Of a stretch of 64,000 nt of DNA, positions 46,776 to 56,040 are shown one piece after another. Origin of the DNA: Vallicoccus soli (GTDB lineage Bacteria; Actinomycetota; Actinomycetes; Motilibacterales; Motilibacteraceae); the NCBI RefSeq assembly GCF_003594885.1, contig NZ_QZEZ01000011.1:27026-91025 (forward strand). The letters are read 5' to 3'. Position 1 is the first letter of the stretch. Every line of letters begins with the position of its first letter. Under the pieces are notes generated by a model. The model ran no database searches. It saw only the letters and a program-made list of their open reading frames with translations, and had not been told where the DNA came from. The position numbers and the translations under genes are program-made.

Positions 46776-47462
46776 TCAGTTGGCGCCGTACGGCGCGCGG
46801 ACCAGGTCCACCGCGGGCACGGAGGGCAGGGCCCGGAGCACGCCGGCCTCGCGCCGTAGCAGCGCGAGCTCGGCGCGCAGCCGGTCCGCGGAGGTGGCGG
46901 CGGCGAGCAGGCCCTGCTTGTCGGTGCCGTCGAGGACGACGGCCGCGGCGACCACGTACGACAGCAGCTGCGGCTCGTCGGGCAGCGCGCCCTCCGGGTC
47001 GTCGGGGAGCTCCTCCTCGACCGCCCCGAGCAGGCGGGCCCGGTAGCGGCGGAACGCCGCGCGGACCGGGTCGACGAGCGCCGCGGCCCCCTCGCCGTCC
47101 GGCTCGCCGAGCAGCTCGACGTCGGCCTGCAGGTACGACCGCGAGGCGTCCAGCCCGAGGATGCGGAAGCGGGTCGTGCCGACGGTGGCGATGTCCGCCC
47201 GCCCGTCGGGGTACGGCTCGACCTGGCGCAGCTCGGCGCAGCAACCCACCGCGTGCAGGGCCGCCAGCCCGGCGACCCCGTCGACCCCGACCTCGCGCCC
47301 CTCGCGCAGCGCGACCACCCCGAAGCGCCGCGGCGCGCCCTCGGGCAGGGCGACGAGGTCCCGTACGAGGTCGCGGTAGCGCTGCTCGAACACGTGCAGG
47401 GGGAGCAGCAGGCCGGGGTAGAGCACGGTGCCCAGCGGGAACAGCGGGATCCGGGTGCTCAC
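46776..47462 (-). CDS. LON peptidase substrate-binding domain protein
   Basis: 228-residue protein made of a single LON N-terminal domain and a helical tail, with no protease domain. Motifs are IPLFPLGTVLYPG (residues 5-17), LPLHVFEQRYRDL and the central GTTRFRILG. Such stand-alone domains bind unfolded proteins or other partners, and no function is proven. GTG 47462 is six bases from TACGCT, so it is probably leaderless. It is divergent from hisD, with only 50 bases between the start codons. Confidence 0.88.
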   Translation of the reverse strand: MSTRIPLFPLGTVLYPGLLLPLHVFEQRYRDLVRDLVALPEGAPRRFGVVALREGREVGVDGVAGLAALHAVGCCAELRQVEPYPDGRADIATVGTTRFRILGLDASRSYLQADVELLGEPDGEGAAALVDPVRAAFRRYRARLLGAVEEELPDDPEGALPDEPQLLSYVVAAAVVLDGTDKQGLLAAATSADRLRAELALLRREAGVLRALPSVPAVDLVRAPYGAN

Positions 47463-47468
47463 CGGCCC

Positions 47469-47474
47469 AGCGTA
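47469..47474 (-). promoter_or_regulatory. Leaderless -10 element (TACGCT) for LON-domain gene
   Basis: Minus-strand TACGCT, six bases, then GTG 47462. It lies back to back with the hisD element at 47501. Confidence 0.5.
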
Positions 47475-47500
47475 GGAGCGGGCGGGCCCCGGCGCGCGCC

Positions 47501-47506
47501 TAGACT
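47501..47506 (+). promoter_or_regulatory. Leaderless -10 element (TAGACT) for hisD operon
   Basis: TAGACT, six bases, then GTG 47513. With no leader, attenuation by a his leader peptide is excluded for this start. Confidence 0.5.
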
Positions 47507-47512
47507 GGCCGC

Positions 47513-48820
47513 GTGATCCCCCGGACCGACCTGCGCGGCACCGCCCTGTCCGCCCTCGACGCGGCGGGGCTGCACGACGTCCTGCCCCGCGCGGAGCTCG
47601 ACGTGGAGGCGGCCGCCGCGGCGGTCGCGCCGCTGCTCGCGGACGTGCGCGAGCGGGGCGAGGCGGCCGTGCTCGAGGCGGGCGAGCGGTTCGACGGGGT
47701 GCGCCCGCCGTCGCTGCGGGTCCCCGCCGAGGCCCTCGCGCAGGCCCTCGACCGGCTCGACCCGGCGGTCCGCGCCGCGCTCGAGGTGAGCATCGAGCGG
47801 GCGCGGCGGGTGCACGAGGACCAGCGCCGGCTCGACCACACCACGCAGGTCGTCCCCGGCGGCAGCGTCACCGAGCGGTGGCTGCCGGTGCGCCGGGTGG
47901 GGCTCTACGCGCCGGGCGGGCGCGCGGTCTACCCGAGCAGCGTGGTCATGAACGTCGTGCCGGCGCAGGTGGCCGGCGTCGAGGAGCTCGTCGTCGTCAG
48001 CCCGCCGCAGCGCGAGCACGGCGGCCTGCCGCACCCGACGATCCTCGCCGCCTGCGCCCTGCTCGGGGTCGAGGAGGTGTACGCCGCCGGCGGCGCCCAG
48101 GCGGTCGCCATGCTCGCGTACGGGGCCGGCGCCTGCCGCCCCGTGGACATCGTCACCGGGCCCGGTAACGTCTGGGTCGCGGCGGCCAAGCGCCTCGTCC
48201 GCGGCGTCGTGGGCATCGACTCCGAGGCCGGGCCCACCGAGATCGCGGTCCTCGCCGACGACAGCGCCGACCCCGCGCACGTCGCGGCTGACCTGATCAG
48301 CCAGGCCGAGCACGACGTCGTCGCCGCGGCGGTGCTCGTCACCGACTCGCCGGCGCTGGCCGACGCGGTGGTCGCCGAGCTCGAGGTGCAGGTGCCGCAG
48401 GCCAAGCACGCCGAGCGCATCCGCCAGGCCCTTGCGGGCCGGCAGTCCGCGGTCGTCCTCGTCGACGACCTCGAGGCGGGGCTGCGCGTCGTCGACGCCT
48501 ACGCCGCGGAGCACCTGGAGGTGCAGACCCGCGACGCGCGGCGGTGGGCGTACCGGGTGCGCAACGCCGGCGCGGTGTTCGTCGGGCCGTACGCGCCGGT
48601 CTCCCTCGGCGACTACGCCGCCGGGTCCAACCACGTCCTGCCGACCGGCGGCTGCGCCTGCCACTCCAGCGGCCTGTCGGTGCAGACGTTCCTGCGCGGC
48701 ATCCACGTCGTCGAGTACGACGAGGGCGCCCTGCGCGACGTCGCCCCGCACGTCGTCGTGCTCGCCCAGGCCGAGGACCTGCCCGCGCACGGGCAGGCGG
48801 TCGAGGTGCGGTTCCGGTGA
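47513..48820 (+). CDS. hisD: Histidinol dehydrogenase
   Basis: Zinc enzyme of 435 residues that catalyses the last two steps of histidine synthesis with NAD. Visible signatures are [16 protein letters not shown] near 126, [27 protein letters not shown] and the zinc histidine region AEHLEVQT. The late [18 protein letters not shown] also fits. The GTG start is leaderless and the stop overlaps hisC (GTGA). It leads hisD-hisC-hisB-hisH-X-priA-ridA, the actinobacterial order. Confidence 0.96.
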   Translation: MIPRTDLRGTALSALDAAGLHDVLPRAELDVEAAAAAVAPLLADVRERGEAAVLEAGERFDGVRPPSLRVPAEALAQALDRLDPAVRAALEVSIERARRVHEDQRRLDHTTQVVPGGSVTERWLPVRRVGLYAPGGRAVYPSSVVMNVVPAQVAGVEELVVVSPPQREHGGLPHPTILAACALLGVEEVYAAGGAQAVAMLAYGAGACRPVDIVTGPGNVWVAAAKRLVRGVVGIDSEAGPTEIAVLADDSADPAHVAADLISQAEHDVVAAAVLVTDSPALADAVVAELEVQVPQAKHAERIRQALAGRQSAVVLVDDLEAGLRVVDAYAAEHLEVQTRDARRWAYRVRNAGAVFVGPYAPVSLGDYAAGSNHVLPTGGCACHSSGLSVQTFLRGIHVVEYDEGALRDVAPHVVVLAQAEDLPAHGQAVEVRFR

Positions 48821-49950
48821 GCGAGGCGGCCACCGCGACCCCCACCGACGAGCGCACCCCCCTCGACCGGCTGCCGCTGCGCGCGGAGCTGCGCGGGAAG
48901 GTGCCGTACGGCGCGCCCCAGCTCGACGTGCCGGTGCTGCTCAACGTCAACGAGAACCCGTACGCGCCGTCGGACGCGCTCGTCGCGGACGTCGCGGCGG
49001 CGGTGGCCGAGGCGACCCGCGGGCTCAACCGCTACCCGGAGCGCGACGCGGTGGCGCTGCGCGAGGACCTCGCGGCGTACCTGCTCCGCGAGTCGGGCGT
49101 CGCCCTCGACGCGTCGCGGGTCTGGGCGGCCAACGGCTCCAACGAGGTCATGCTGCAGCTCCTGCAGGCCTTCGGCGGGCCGGGCCGGCGCGCGCTGGGC
49201 TTCGCGCCGACCTACTCGATGTACCCGGACTACTGCCGCGACTCGCACACCCGCTGGGTGACGGAGCCGCGGCGCGACGACTTCACCATCGACGTCGAGC
49301 GGGCCGTCGGGGCCATCGCGGACCAGCAGCCCAGCGTCGTCCTCGTCGCCTCGCCGAACAACCCGACCGGCACGGCGCTGGACGCCGCGACGGTGCTGGC
49401 CCTCTACGAGGCGTGCGTCGACGCCTGCAGCCTGCTCGTCGTCGACGAGGCGTACGCGGAGTTCCGCCGCCCGGGCACGCCGAGCGCGCTGGAGCTGCTC
49501 GAGGGGCGCCCGCTGCTCGTCGTCACCCGCACCATGAGCAAGGCGTTCGCGCTCGCCGGCGCCCGCCTGGGCTACCTCGCCGCCGACCCGGCGGTCGTCG
49601 ACGCGCTGCAGCTGGTCCGGCTGCCGTACCACCTCTCGGCGGTGACCCAGGCCGTCACCCGGGCCGCCCTGCGGCACACCGACGAGCTCCAGGCCGAGGT
49701 GGCGGCGCTGCGCGGCGCCCGCGACGAGCTCGTCGCGTGGCTGCGGGCCCGGGGCCACGAGGTCGCCGAGACCGACGCCAACTTCGCGCTGTTCGGCCGC
49801 TTCGCCGACCGGCACGCCGTCTGGCAGGGGCTGCTCGACCGCGGCGTGCTCGTGCGCGAGACGGGGCCCGACGGCTGGCTCCGGGTGAGCGTGGGCACCC
49901 CGGCCGAGATGGACGCTTTCCGCACCGCACTCGAGGAGGTCACGGCGTGA
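48817..49950 (+). CDS. hisC: Histidinol-phosphate aminotransferase
   Basis: 377-residue PLP aminotransferase converting imidazole acetol-phosphate to L-histidinol phosphate with glutamate. Motifs include [11 protein letters not shown] (about 41), [11 protein letters not shown] and ASPNNPTGT near 178. VDEAYAEF follows, and the PLP lysine is in [10 protein letters not shown] near 241. GTGA overlaps on both ends couple it to hisD and hisB. An aromatic aminotransferase is excluded by the operon. Confidence 0.96.
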   Translation: MSEAATATPTDERTPLDRLPLRAELRGKVPYGAPQLDVPVLLNVNENPYAPSDALVADVAAAVAEATRGLNRYPERDAVALREDLAAYLLRESGVALDASRVWAANGSNEVMLQLLQAFGGPGRRALGFAPTYSMYPDYCRDSHTRWVTEPRRDDFTIDVERAVGAIADQQPSVVLVASPNNPTGTALDAATVLALYEACVDACSLLVVDEAYAEFRRPGTPSALELLEGRPLLVVTRTMSKAFALAGARLGYLAADPAVVDALQLVRLPYHLSAVTQAVTRAALRHTDELQAEVAALRGARDELVAWLRARGHEVAETDANFALFGRFADRHAVWQGLLDRGVLVRETGPDGWLRVSVGTPAEMDAFRTALEEVTA

Positions 49951-50537
49951 GCCGCACGGGCAGGGTCCAGCGCACGACGAAGGAGTCCGACGTCCTCGTC
50001 GAGATCGACCTCGACGGCACCGGGGCGGTGGAGGTCTCCACCGGCGTGGGCTTCTACGACCACATGCTCGACCAGCTCGGGCGCCACGGCCTGTTCGACC
50101 TGCGGGTCAAGACCGAGGGCGACCTGCACATCGACACGCACCACACGGTCGAGGACACCGCGATCGCGCTCGGCCAGGCGTTCCGGCAGGCCCTCGGCGA
50201 CAAGGTGGGCATCCGCCGCTTCGCCGACAGCCTCGTGCCGCTCGACGAGGCGCTCGCCCGCGTCGCGGTGGACGTGGCGGGCCGGCCCTACCTCGTGCAC
50301 ACGGAGCCCGAGGGGCTCGCGCCGACCATCGGGGCGTACGAGTCCTCGCTGACCCGCCACGTCTGGGAGGCCTTCAGCCACCACGCGGCCATCGCGCTGC
50401 ACATCGACGTGCTGCGCGGGCGCAACGCCCACCACGTGGCCGAGTGCCAGTTCAAGGGCGTGGCCCGCGCCCTGCGCGACGCCGTGGCCTTCGACCCGCG
50501 CGAGACGGGCGTGCCGTCCACCAAGGGCGTGCTGTGA
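49947..50537 (+). CDS. hisB: Imidazoleglycerol-phosphate dehydratase
   Basis: 196-residue manganese enzyme of histidine synthesis, monofunctional (no phosphatase domain). It has the two metal motifs HHTVED (about 70) and HHAAIAL (about 150), and the signature [13 protein letters not shown] near 35. It is coupled by GTGA overlaps to hisC and hisH. Length and sequence fit the actinobacterial form. Confidence 0.97.
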   Translation: MSRTGRVQRTTKESDVLVEIDLDGTGAVEVSTGVGFYDHMLDQLGRHGLFDLRVKTEGDLHIDTHHTVEDTAIALGQAFRQALGDKVGIRRFADSLVPLDEALARVAVDVAGRPYLVHTEPEGLAPTIGAYESSLTRHVWEAFSHHAAIALHIDVLRGRNAHHVAECQFKGVARALRDAVAFDPRETGVPSTKGVL

Positions 50538-51163
50538 GCAAGCGGGTCGTCGTCCTCGACTACGGCTCGGGGAACGTGCGCTCGGCGGTGCGCGCGCTCG
50601 AGCGCACCGGGGCGCGGGTCGAGCTCACCGCCGACCGCACCGCCGCGCGCGAGGCCGACGGGCTCGTCGTGCCCGGCGTCGGCGCGTTCGCCGCGTGCAT
50701 GGCCGGCCTCGACGCGGTCCGCGCGCACGAGCTCGTCGGGCGGCGCCTCGCCGGGGGCCGGCCCGTGCTCGGGATCTGCGTCGGCATGCAGGTGATGTTC
50801 GCCCGCGGCGTCGAGCACGGCCAGGACACCGAGGGCTTCGGCGAGTGGCCGGGCACGGTGGAGAAGCTCGAGGCGCCCGTGCTGCCGCACATGGGCTGGA
50901 ACACCGTCGAGGCGCCGCAGGGCTCCGCGCTCTTCGCCGGCGTCGAGGGCGAGCGCTTCTACTTCGTGCACTCGTACGGCGTCCGGCGCTGGGAGCTCGA
51001 GCCGTCCGAGCGGCTGCGCGCGCCGCTCGTCACGTGGGCCGAGCACGGCGACCGCTTCGTGGCGGCCGTCGAGAACGGCCCGCTGGCCGCGACGCAGTTC
51101 CACCCGGAGAAGAGCGGTGACGCGGGGGCGCAGCTGCTGCGCAACTGGGTCGCCGCGCTGTGA
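50534..51163 (+). CDS. hisH: Imidazole glycerol phosphate synthase glutaminase subunit HisH
   Basis: 209-residue class I glutamine amidotransferase that feeds ammonia to HisF. The nucleophile elbow is GICVGMQVM (Cys near 81) and the partner histidine/glutamate are in TQFHPEKSG near 186-194. The oxyanion strand segment [10 protein letters not shown] is at the N-terminus. The partner hisF is not found in the window although it is normally a few genes downstream. The start overlaps hisB (GTGA). Confidence 0.96.
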   Translation: MSKRVVVLDYGSGNVRSAVRALERTGARVELTADRTAAREADGLVVPGVGAFAACMAGLDAVRAHELVGRRLAGGRPVLGICVGMQVMFARGVEHGQDTEGFGEWPGTVEKLEAPVLPHMGWNTVEAPQGSALFAGVEGERFYFVHSYGVRRWELEPSERLRAPLVTWAEHGDRFVAAVENGPLAATQFHPEKSGDAGAQLLRNWVAAL

Positions 51164-51181
51164 CGGGCCGGTGAGCGCCCC

Positions 51182-51559
51182 GTGAGCCGCGAGCGGGCCC
51201 GCCGCCGGGCCGAGCGCGCCGCGCGCGAGGGCGCCACCGCCGAGGTGCGCGCGGCCGAGGCGGCCCGGGCGCGCGAGCTGCAGCGCCGCCGCGACCTCGG
51301 CCAGGCGCGCCGCCGCCGCCTCACCGGCGCCGTGCGCGACCGCCTCGACCGCCGGCGCCGCGCCCGCCGGGCGCAGGGGTCCCTCGCCCGGCGCCGGCGC
51401 CGCCAGGACCGCGTCCTGCTCGCCCTCGTCGTGCTGAGCCAGGTCGTGGTGTGGGTCCTGTCCGACAGCTGGTGGTGGCGCCTCGGCGCGCTGCTGCTGG
51501 CCCTGCTCGCCCTGCCCGTCCTCGCCACCCTGCTCTTCGACCGGAGGTCCGCCCGATGA
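51182..51559 (+). CDS. Small membrane protein within the his operon
   Basis: 125-residue protein starting at GTG, with no clear ribosome site. The first 75 residues are a strongly basic, Arg/Ala-rich helix, followed by two hydrophobic segments ([17 protein letters not shown] and [21 protein letters not shown]) separated by DSWWW. A similar small membrane protein occupies the hisH-priA gap in several actinobacteria. The stop overlaps the priA start (ATGA), so it is part of the operon. Its role is unknown. Confidence 0.75.
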   Translation: MSRERARRRAERAAREGATAEVRAAEAARARELQRRRDLGQARRRRLTGAVRDRLDRRRRARRAQGSLARRRRRQDRVLLALVVLSQVVVWVLSDSWWWRLGALLLALLALPVLATLLFDRRSAR

Positions 51560-52392
51560 CCGACCCCACCGCCCTGTCCGGCGCGGCCCCGCACCCGCCG
51601 ATGGGCGCGCTGCCCGGCACAGGCCCGGCGACCGAGCCGGGGACGCCGCTGGGCGGGCGCCCGGGGGAGCGGCGCCTCGTGCTGCTGCCGGCCGTCGACG
51701 TGGCGGACGGGCAGGCGGTGCGCCTGGTGCAGGGCGAGGCCGGCTCGGAGACCTCGTACGGCGACCCGCTCGCCGCCGCGCTCGCCTGGCAGGAGGCGGG
51801 CGCGGAGTGGGTGCACCTCGTCGACCTCGACGCGGCCTTCGGCCGCGGGTCGAACCGCGAGCAGCTGGCCGAGGTCGTCGGGCGCCTCGACGTGCAGGTG
51901 GAGCTGTCCGGCGGCATCCGCGACGACGCGACCCTCGACGCGGCGCTGGCCACGGGCTGCGCGCGGGTCAACCTCGGCACGGCCGCGCTGGAGTCGCCCG
52001 ACTGGGTGCGCTCGGCCATCGCGCGCCACGGCGAGCGCATCGCCGTCGGGCTCGACGTGCGCGGCACGACGCTCGCCGCGCGGGGCTGGACGCAGGAGGG
52101 CGGCGAGCTCTTCGAGGTGCTCGAGCGCCTCGACCGCGACGGGTGCGCCCGCTACGTCGTGACCGACGTCCGCAAGGACGGCACCCTGCAGGGCCCCAAC
52201 CTCGACCTGCTGCGCGACGTGTGCGCGGCCACCGACCGCCCGGTCGTCGCCAGCGGCGGCGTCTCCTCGCTCGAGGACCTGGAGGCGCTGCGCTCCCTCG
52301 TCCCGGTCGGCGTCGAGGGCGCGATCGTCGGCAAGGCGCTCTACGCCCGCGCCTTCACGCTGCAGGAGGCCCTGGCGGTGGCCGGTGGCTGA
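51556..52392 (+). CDS. priA: Bifunctional phosphoribosyl isomerase PriA (HisA/TrpF)
   Basis: TIM-barrel isomerase that in actinobacteria serves both histidine (HisA) and tryptophan (TrpF) synthesis. The core begins [19 protein letters not shown], with [20 protein letters not shown] and VTDVRKDGT. The C-terminal phosphate site [10 protein letters not shown] also fits. The 278-residue length includes a 38-residue Pro/Gly/Ala-rich extension not needed for the fold. The ATGA overlap with the upstream gene still supports this start. The dual role is assumed from the phylum, since no trpF is in the window to test it. Confidence 0.93.
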   Translation: MTDPTALSGAAPHPPMGALPGTGPATEPGTPLGGRPGERRLVLLPAVDVADGQAVRLVQGEAGSETSYGDPLAAALAWQEAGAEWVHLVDLDAAFGRGSNREQLAEVVGRLDVQVELSGGIRDDATLDAALATGCARVNLGTAALESPDWVRSAIARHGERIAVGLDVRGTTLAARGWTQEGGELFEVLERLDRDGCARYVVTDVRKDGTLQGPNLDLLRDVCAATDRPVVASGGVSSLEDLEALRSLVPVGVEGAIVGKALYARAFTLQEALAVAGG

Positions 52393-52768
52393 GCGCATCT
52401 CCTCCGGCGGCCGCTGGGAGGAGGCGATCGGCTACTCGCGCGCCGTGGTCGCCGGTCCCTGGGTGCTCGTGTCGGGCTCCACCGCGGCCACGCCGGACGG
52501 GGTCGTCGAGCACGAGGGCGACCCGTACCAGCAGACCCTCGCCGCGTTCCGCGTCGCCGAGCGCGCGCTCGCCCGGGCCGGCTGCACGCTCGCCGACGTG
52601 GTGCGCACCCGCATGTACGTCGTGCACACCTCCGACAGCGAGGCGGTCGGCCGGGCCCACGCCGAGCTCTTCGGCGACGTGCGCCCCGCGGCGACGATGG
52701 TCGGGGTCGGCGGGCTCATCGACCGGCGGATGCTCGTCGAGGTCGAGGTGGACGCGTACCGCGGATGA
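52385..52768 (+). CDS. RidA/YjgF family protein
   Basis: 127-residue protein of the Rid family, which hydrolyses reactive enamine/imine intermediates made by PLP enzymes. The family arginine in VVRTRMYVV and the C-terminal glutamate in VEVEVDAY are present. The start overlaps priA by eight bases. The position between priA and the normal hisF site is conserved in actinobacteria. Whether it protects a PLP enzyme here is inferred. Confidence 0.87.
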   Translation: MAERISSGGRWEEAIGYSRAVVAGPWVLVSGSTAATPDGVVEHEGDPYQQTLAAFRVAERALARAGCTLADVVRTRMYVVHTSDSEAVGRAHAELFGDVRPAATMVGVGGLIDRRMLVEVEVDAYRG

Positions 52769-52774
52769 GCCGGC

Positions 52775-53230
52775 TCAGCGCGGGCGGCCCTCACGCAGCG
52801 CCGCCAGCGAGCGCTCGACCCGCCGGGCGCGCGTCTCGGGCGACGTCGCGCCCTCGACCTGGGTGACGTGGTGCTTGCGGGCGCTGGGGGGCAGCCCGTC
52901 GAAGTACGCCCGCGCGGCCGGCTCGGCGTCGAGCGCGGCGGCGAGGTCGTCGGGCAGGGCGACCTCCCGCGGCGCCGTGTCGAGCTCGAGGCGCACCTCC
53001 ACCGCGTCGCCGGCGGCGACGCCGGCGCCGGCCCGGTGCTCCGCGCTGAGCGGGAGCATCGCGCGCCCGCCCCTCGAGCCGACCGTGCTGCGGTACGCGT
53101 AGTCGCCCACCACCACCCGCACCGCCGGGCGCCGGCCCCCGCCCAGGGCGTCCAGCGCCTCGGGCGGCACGGGGATGCCCGTGGCCGTACGGCCCCCGAG
53201 CTCGACCACCGCCGTGAACGTCGTCGTCAT
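52775..53230 (-). CDS. DUF1905 / YdeI-like domain protein
   Basis: 151-residue protein with an N-terminal beta-barrel of DUF1905 type (TFTAVVELGGRTATGIPVP, GDAVEVRLELDT). The YdeI/OmpD-associated helical tail contains PSARKHHVTQVEGA and TRARRVERSL. The ATG is preceded by GAGGAGGAG at four bases. It converges on ridA with a six-base gap, cutting off the his operon before hisF. The function is unknown. Confidence 0.85.
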   Translation of the reverse strand: MTTTFTAVVELGGRTATGIPVPPEALDALGGGRRPAVRVVVGDYAYRSTVGSRGGRAMLPLSAEHRAGAGVAAGDAVEVRLELDTAPREVALPDDLAAALDAEPAARAYFDGLPPSARKHHVTQVEGATSPETRARRVERSLAALREGRPR

Positions 53231-53283
53231 CGCCGCTCCTCCTCCTGCTGCTCTGCGGTACCGACCCGCGGCCGCGGCCGGAC

Positions 53284-54312
53284 TCATCGCCCCGCCCGCG
53301 GCGATCGTGCGCCCGTGGTGGCCCCGCCGGAGGCGAGGTAGCGCCGCGCGAGGTTCGCGGTCCCGCGCGCGAAGCCCGCGCGCACCGAGCGGGCCTGCTC
53401 GACCTCGGCGTGGCTGCCGACCCAGGCGAGCAGCAGCATGCGGCGCACGAGGACGAGGCTCGGCAGGACGGCCTCGTCCTCGGCCGTGAGGTCCGCCTCG
53501 CTGCGGTAGCCGCGGACCCACGCGGCGAGCAGCGCCGGCAGGTCGGGGCGGTGCTCCAGGAACGACAGGGTGGCCGCGGCGTCCCACAGGAACCACGACT
53601 CGCCGCAGTCGTCGAAGTCGATGACGACGACGCCGTGCTCGACGTGGTCCGGCGGCGCGACGAGGTTCGCGCGGCGCATGTCCCCGTGCACCAGGCCGAA
53701 GCGGTCCGGGCCGTCGCCGTACGCCGCGAGCCGCGCGCGGGCGAGGTCCGCCGCCGCCGCGAGGACCGCGCGCCCGGCGTCGTCGAGGTCGGGCCCGTCC
53801 TGCCACCGCCCCCAGTGCCCGTCCGGGCCGAGGCAGGTCGACCAGTCCCAGCGCGGGCGGGTGAAGCCGGGCGGGCGGGGCCAGGAGCGGGCGTGGGCGT
53901 GCATCCGGGCGGCGAGGGCACCCAGGCGCTCGAGGTCCTGCGGCAGCGGCGCCTCCGGCGGGGGGCCGCCGGGGACGTGCTCGGAGAGGACGGCGAGGCG
54001 GGTACGGCCGCCGTACCGGAACGCGGCGACGTGCCCGCCGTCGCGGGTGGGCAGGACGGCCGGGGTGCGGACCACCCCGCCGGCGCGCAGCGAACGGACC
54101 CAGGCGACCTCGCTCGCGACCTCCTCGCGGGTGCGGTAGCCGGGGCGGGCGAGGCGCAGGACCAGGCGCGGCCCGCCGGGGGGCTCGACGAGGTACGTCG
54201 CGTTCTCCGACAGGGCGAGCAGGCGCAGCGGAGCACCGGGCGTCACGTCCCAGCGCTCGAGCGCGGCGGCCGCCGCGGCGGGCTCGTCGAGGGGCGCGTC
54301 GCTGTCCGGCAC
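53284..54312 (-). CDS. Aminoglycoside phosphotransferase-like kinase
   Basis: 342-residue APH/choline kinase-fold protein. The N-lobe has NATYLVEPPGGPRLVLRLARP, the catalytic loop is HGDMRRANLVAPP (about 212) and the metal site is VIDFDDCGE. The Brenner-type motif is complete, so it should be an active kinase. The substrate could be a sugar, amino acid or aminoglycoside. The family contains many non-resistance members, so no resistance is claimed. GTG 54312 is seven bases from TACCGT, so the mRNA is probably leaderless. It is divergent from the acetamidase gene. Confidence 0.85.
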   Translation of the reverse strand: MPDSDAPLDEPAAAAAALERWDVTPGAPLRLLALSENATYLVEPPGGPRLVLRLARPGYRTREEVASEVAWVRSLRAGGVVRTPAVLPTRDGGHVAAFRYGGRTRLAVLSEHVPGGPPPEAPLPQDLERLGALAARMHAHARSWPRPPGFTRPRWDWSTCLGPDGHWGRWQDGPDLDDAGRAVLAAAADLARARLAAYGDGPDRFGLVHGDMRRANLVAPPDHVEHGVVVIDFDDCGESWFLWDAAATLSFLEHRPDLPALLAAWVRGYRSEADLTAEDEAVLPSLVLVRRMLLLAWVGSHAEVEQARSVRAGFARGTANLARRYLASGGATTGARSPRAGR

Positions 54313-54319
54313 GGCGGGG

Positions 54320-54325
54320 ACGGTA
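54320..54325 (-). promoter_or_regulatory. Leaderless -10 element (TACCGT) for APH-like kinase
   Basis: Minus-strand TACCGT, seven bases, then GTG 54312. Confidence 0.5.
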
Positions 54326-54354
54326 CCGGGCGCGCCGCGTGCGAGGCTGCGGGG

Positions 54355-55374
54355 ATGAGCGACGAGGTCCTGCGCTGGGCGCCGGACGCCGACGGCGACC
54401 CGGCCCTCCTCACGTACACCTTCGGCGGGGCCGCTCCGGTCGCCACGCTGCGCCCGGGGCAGGTGCTGTCCACGTGGACCCTCGACTGCTTCGGCGGCCG
54501 GATCACCTCGGTGGACCAGCTGGTGAGCGAGGTGGCGGACCCGCGCTACCTCAACCCGCAGACCGGGCCGTTCTGGGTCGAGGGCGCCGCGCCCGGCGAC
54601 ACCCTCGCGGTGCACTTCCTGTCCGTAGAGCCCCGGTACGCCCGCGGGGTCTCCTCGACGGTCCCGTTCTTCGGGGCGCTCACCGCGACCCCGCGCACGG
54701 CGATGCTGCACCCGGCCCTGCCGGAGCGGACCTGGGTGTACGAGCTCGACCTGCAGGAGCGGCTGGTGCGCTACGCCGCCCGCGACACGGACTTCACCGC
54801 GGCCCTGCCGCTGGACCCCATGCACGGCACGGTCGGCGTGGCGCCGCCGCTGGGCGAGGTGCGCTCCTCGCTCACCCCCGGCTCGTGGGGCGGCAACATG
54901 GACACCCCGGAGATGCGGGCCGGCGCGACCTGCTACCTCGGCGTCAACGTCGAGGGTGCGCTGCTCAGCCTCGGCGACGGGCACGCCCGCCAGGGCGAGG
55001 GGGAGACGTGCGGCGTGGCCGTCGAGACGGCGATGGACACCACGCTGGTCGTCGAGCTGGTCAAGGGCGCCCCGACCGCGTGGCCGCGGATCGAGGACGA
55101 CGCGCACCTCATGACGACGGGCTCCTCGCGGCCCCTGGAGGACGCTTTCCGCATCGCCCACCAGCAGATGGTGCTGTGGGTCGCGGAGCTCACCGGGATG
55201 TCGGAGCTCGACAGCTACCAGTTCGTCACGCAGGTCGCGCTCACGCCGGTGGCCAACGTGGTCGACACGGACTACACGGTGGTCTGCAAGGTGCCGAAGC
55301 GCTTCCTCGGCGACCTGGACGGGACCCGGGGGGCGTACGGGGGAGTGCACGCCCGGCTGCGCAGCAGGGGCTAG
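54355..55374 (+). CDS. Acetamidase/formamidase family protein
   Basis: 339-residue FmdA/AmdA-type amidase hydrolysing short amides to ammonia and an acid. Typical segments are NPQTGPFWVEGAAPGD near 63, PMHGTVGVAP, SWGGNMDTPEM and GDGHARQGEGETCG. The ATG 54355 is six bases after GAGGCT, which may be a degenerate leaderless -10. It is divergent from the kinase with 42 bases between start codons. Substrate range is not predictable. Confidence 0.9.
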   Translation: MSDEVLRWAPDADGDPALLTYTFGGAAPVATLRPGQVLSTWTLDCFGGRITSVDQLVSEVADPRYLNPQTGPFWVEGAAPGDTLAVHFLSVEPRYARGVSSTVPFFGALTATPRTAMLHPALPERTWVYELDLQERLVRYAARDTDFTAALPLDPMHGTVGVAPPLGEVRSSLTPGSWGGNMDTPEMRAGATCYLGVNVEGALLSLGDGHARQGEGETCGVAVETAMDTTLVVELVKGAPTAWPRIEDDAHLMTTGSSRPLEDAFRIAHQQMVLWVAELTGMSELDSYQFVTQVALTPVANVVDTDYTVVCKVPKRFLGDLDGTRGAYGGVHARLRSRG

Positions 55375-55412
55375 TCGCGCCGCACCCCGTCGGGCCGCAG
55401 GTCTTCCCATGG

Positions 55413-55429
55413 GTACCCCCCGGGGGTAC
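55413..55429. promoter_or_regulatory. CsoR-like operator (GTACCCCCCGGGGGTAC)
   Basis: Perfect inverted repeat with eight-base arms and a one-base centre. It matches the TACCCC...GGGGTA form of CsoR/RcnR-type metal operators in actinobacteria. It is 36 bases upstream of the DUF4396 start and after the acetamidase stop. Confidence 0.6.
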
Positions 55430-55464
55430 GTTCGTCCCACCAGCCGTTCGAGAGGGGCGATCAC

Positions 55465-55992
55465 ATGCCACAGCACCCGACGTACGACCGCGCGCGCCAC
55501 GGTGGGCGCGTCGACGGTGCTCCGGCGACGGCGCCGGACGCGGCCGCGCAGCGCCGCCGGCTGGACCGCCTGGCCGTCTCGGCCACCCTGCACTGCCTCA
55601 CCGGCTGCGCGATCGGCGAGGTCCTCGGCATGGTCATCGGCACAGCGCTGGGCTGGTCCGACCTGCAGACGATCGCCCTCGCCGTGGGGCTGGCCTTCGT
55701 CTTCGGCTACGGCCTGACCGTCGCTCCCGTGCTGCGCTCGGGGCTGGCGCTGCGGACCGCCCTCGGGGTCGCCCTCGCCGCGGACACCCTGTCGATCACC
55801 GTCATGGAGGTCGTCGACAACGCGATCATGCTGGCGATCCCCGGCGCCATGGACGCCGGCCTCGCCGACCCGCGCTTCTGGGGGAGCCTGGTCGTGGCCC
55901 TCGCCGTCGCCTTCGTGGTGACGGTCCCGGTCAACCGGGCCCTCATCCGCCGAGGCCGCGGCCACGCCGTCGTCCACCGCTACCACCACTGA
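55465..55992 (+). CDS. DUF4396 membrane protein
   Basis: 175-residue protein with a hydrophilic N-terminus rich in His, Arg and Ala. Four hydrophobic segments follow, containing TLHCLTGCAIGEVLGMVIG (first) and MEVVDNAIMLAIPGAMDAG (third). The C-terminal HAVVHRYHH adds histidines. The His, Cys and Met residues lie in or near the segments, as might suit a metal-transport role. DUF4396 genes are often linked to copper-handling genes, and the CsoR-like box upstream strengthens this. A GAGAGG precedes ATG 55465. Its function is not established. Confidence 0.85.
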   Translation: MPQHPTYDRARHGGRVDGAPATAPDAAAQRRRLDRLAVSATLHCLTGCAIGEVLGMVIGTALGWSDLQTIALAVGLAFVFGYGLTVAPVLRSGLALRTALGVALAADTLSITVMEVVDNAIMLAIPGAMDAGLADPRFWGSLVVALAVAFVVTVPVNRALIRRGRGHAVVHRYHH

Positions 55993-56040
55993 GGACGGTC
56001 CCCGCGGTCCGACGGCGTTGGAGCCCGGCGGCAGGGTGCG

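Noticed and set aside
53284..54312. Aminoglycoside resistance gene
   Set aside because: The APH fold is shared by many sugar and amino-acid kinases; no resistance-specific feature or mobile element is near.
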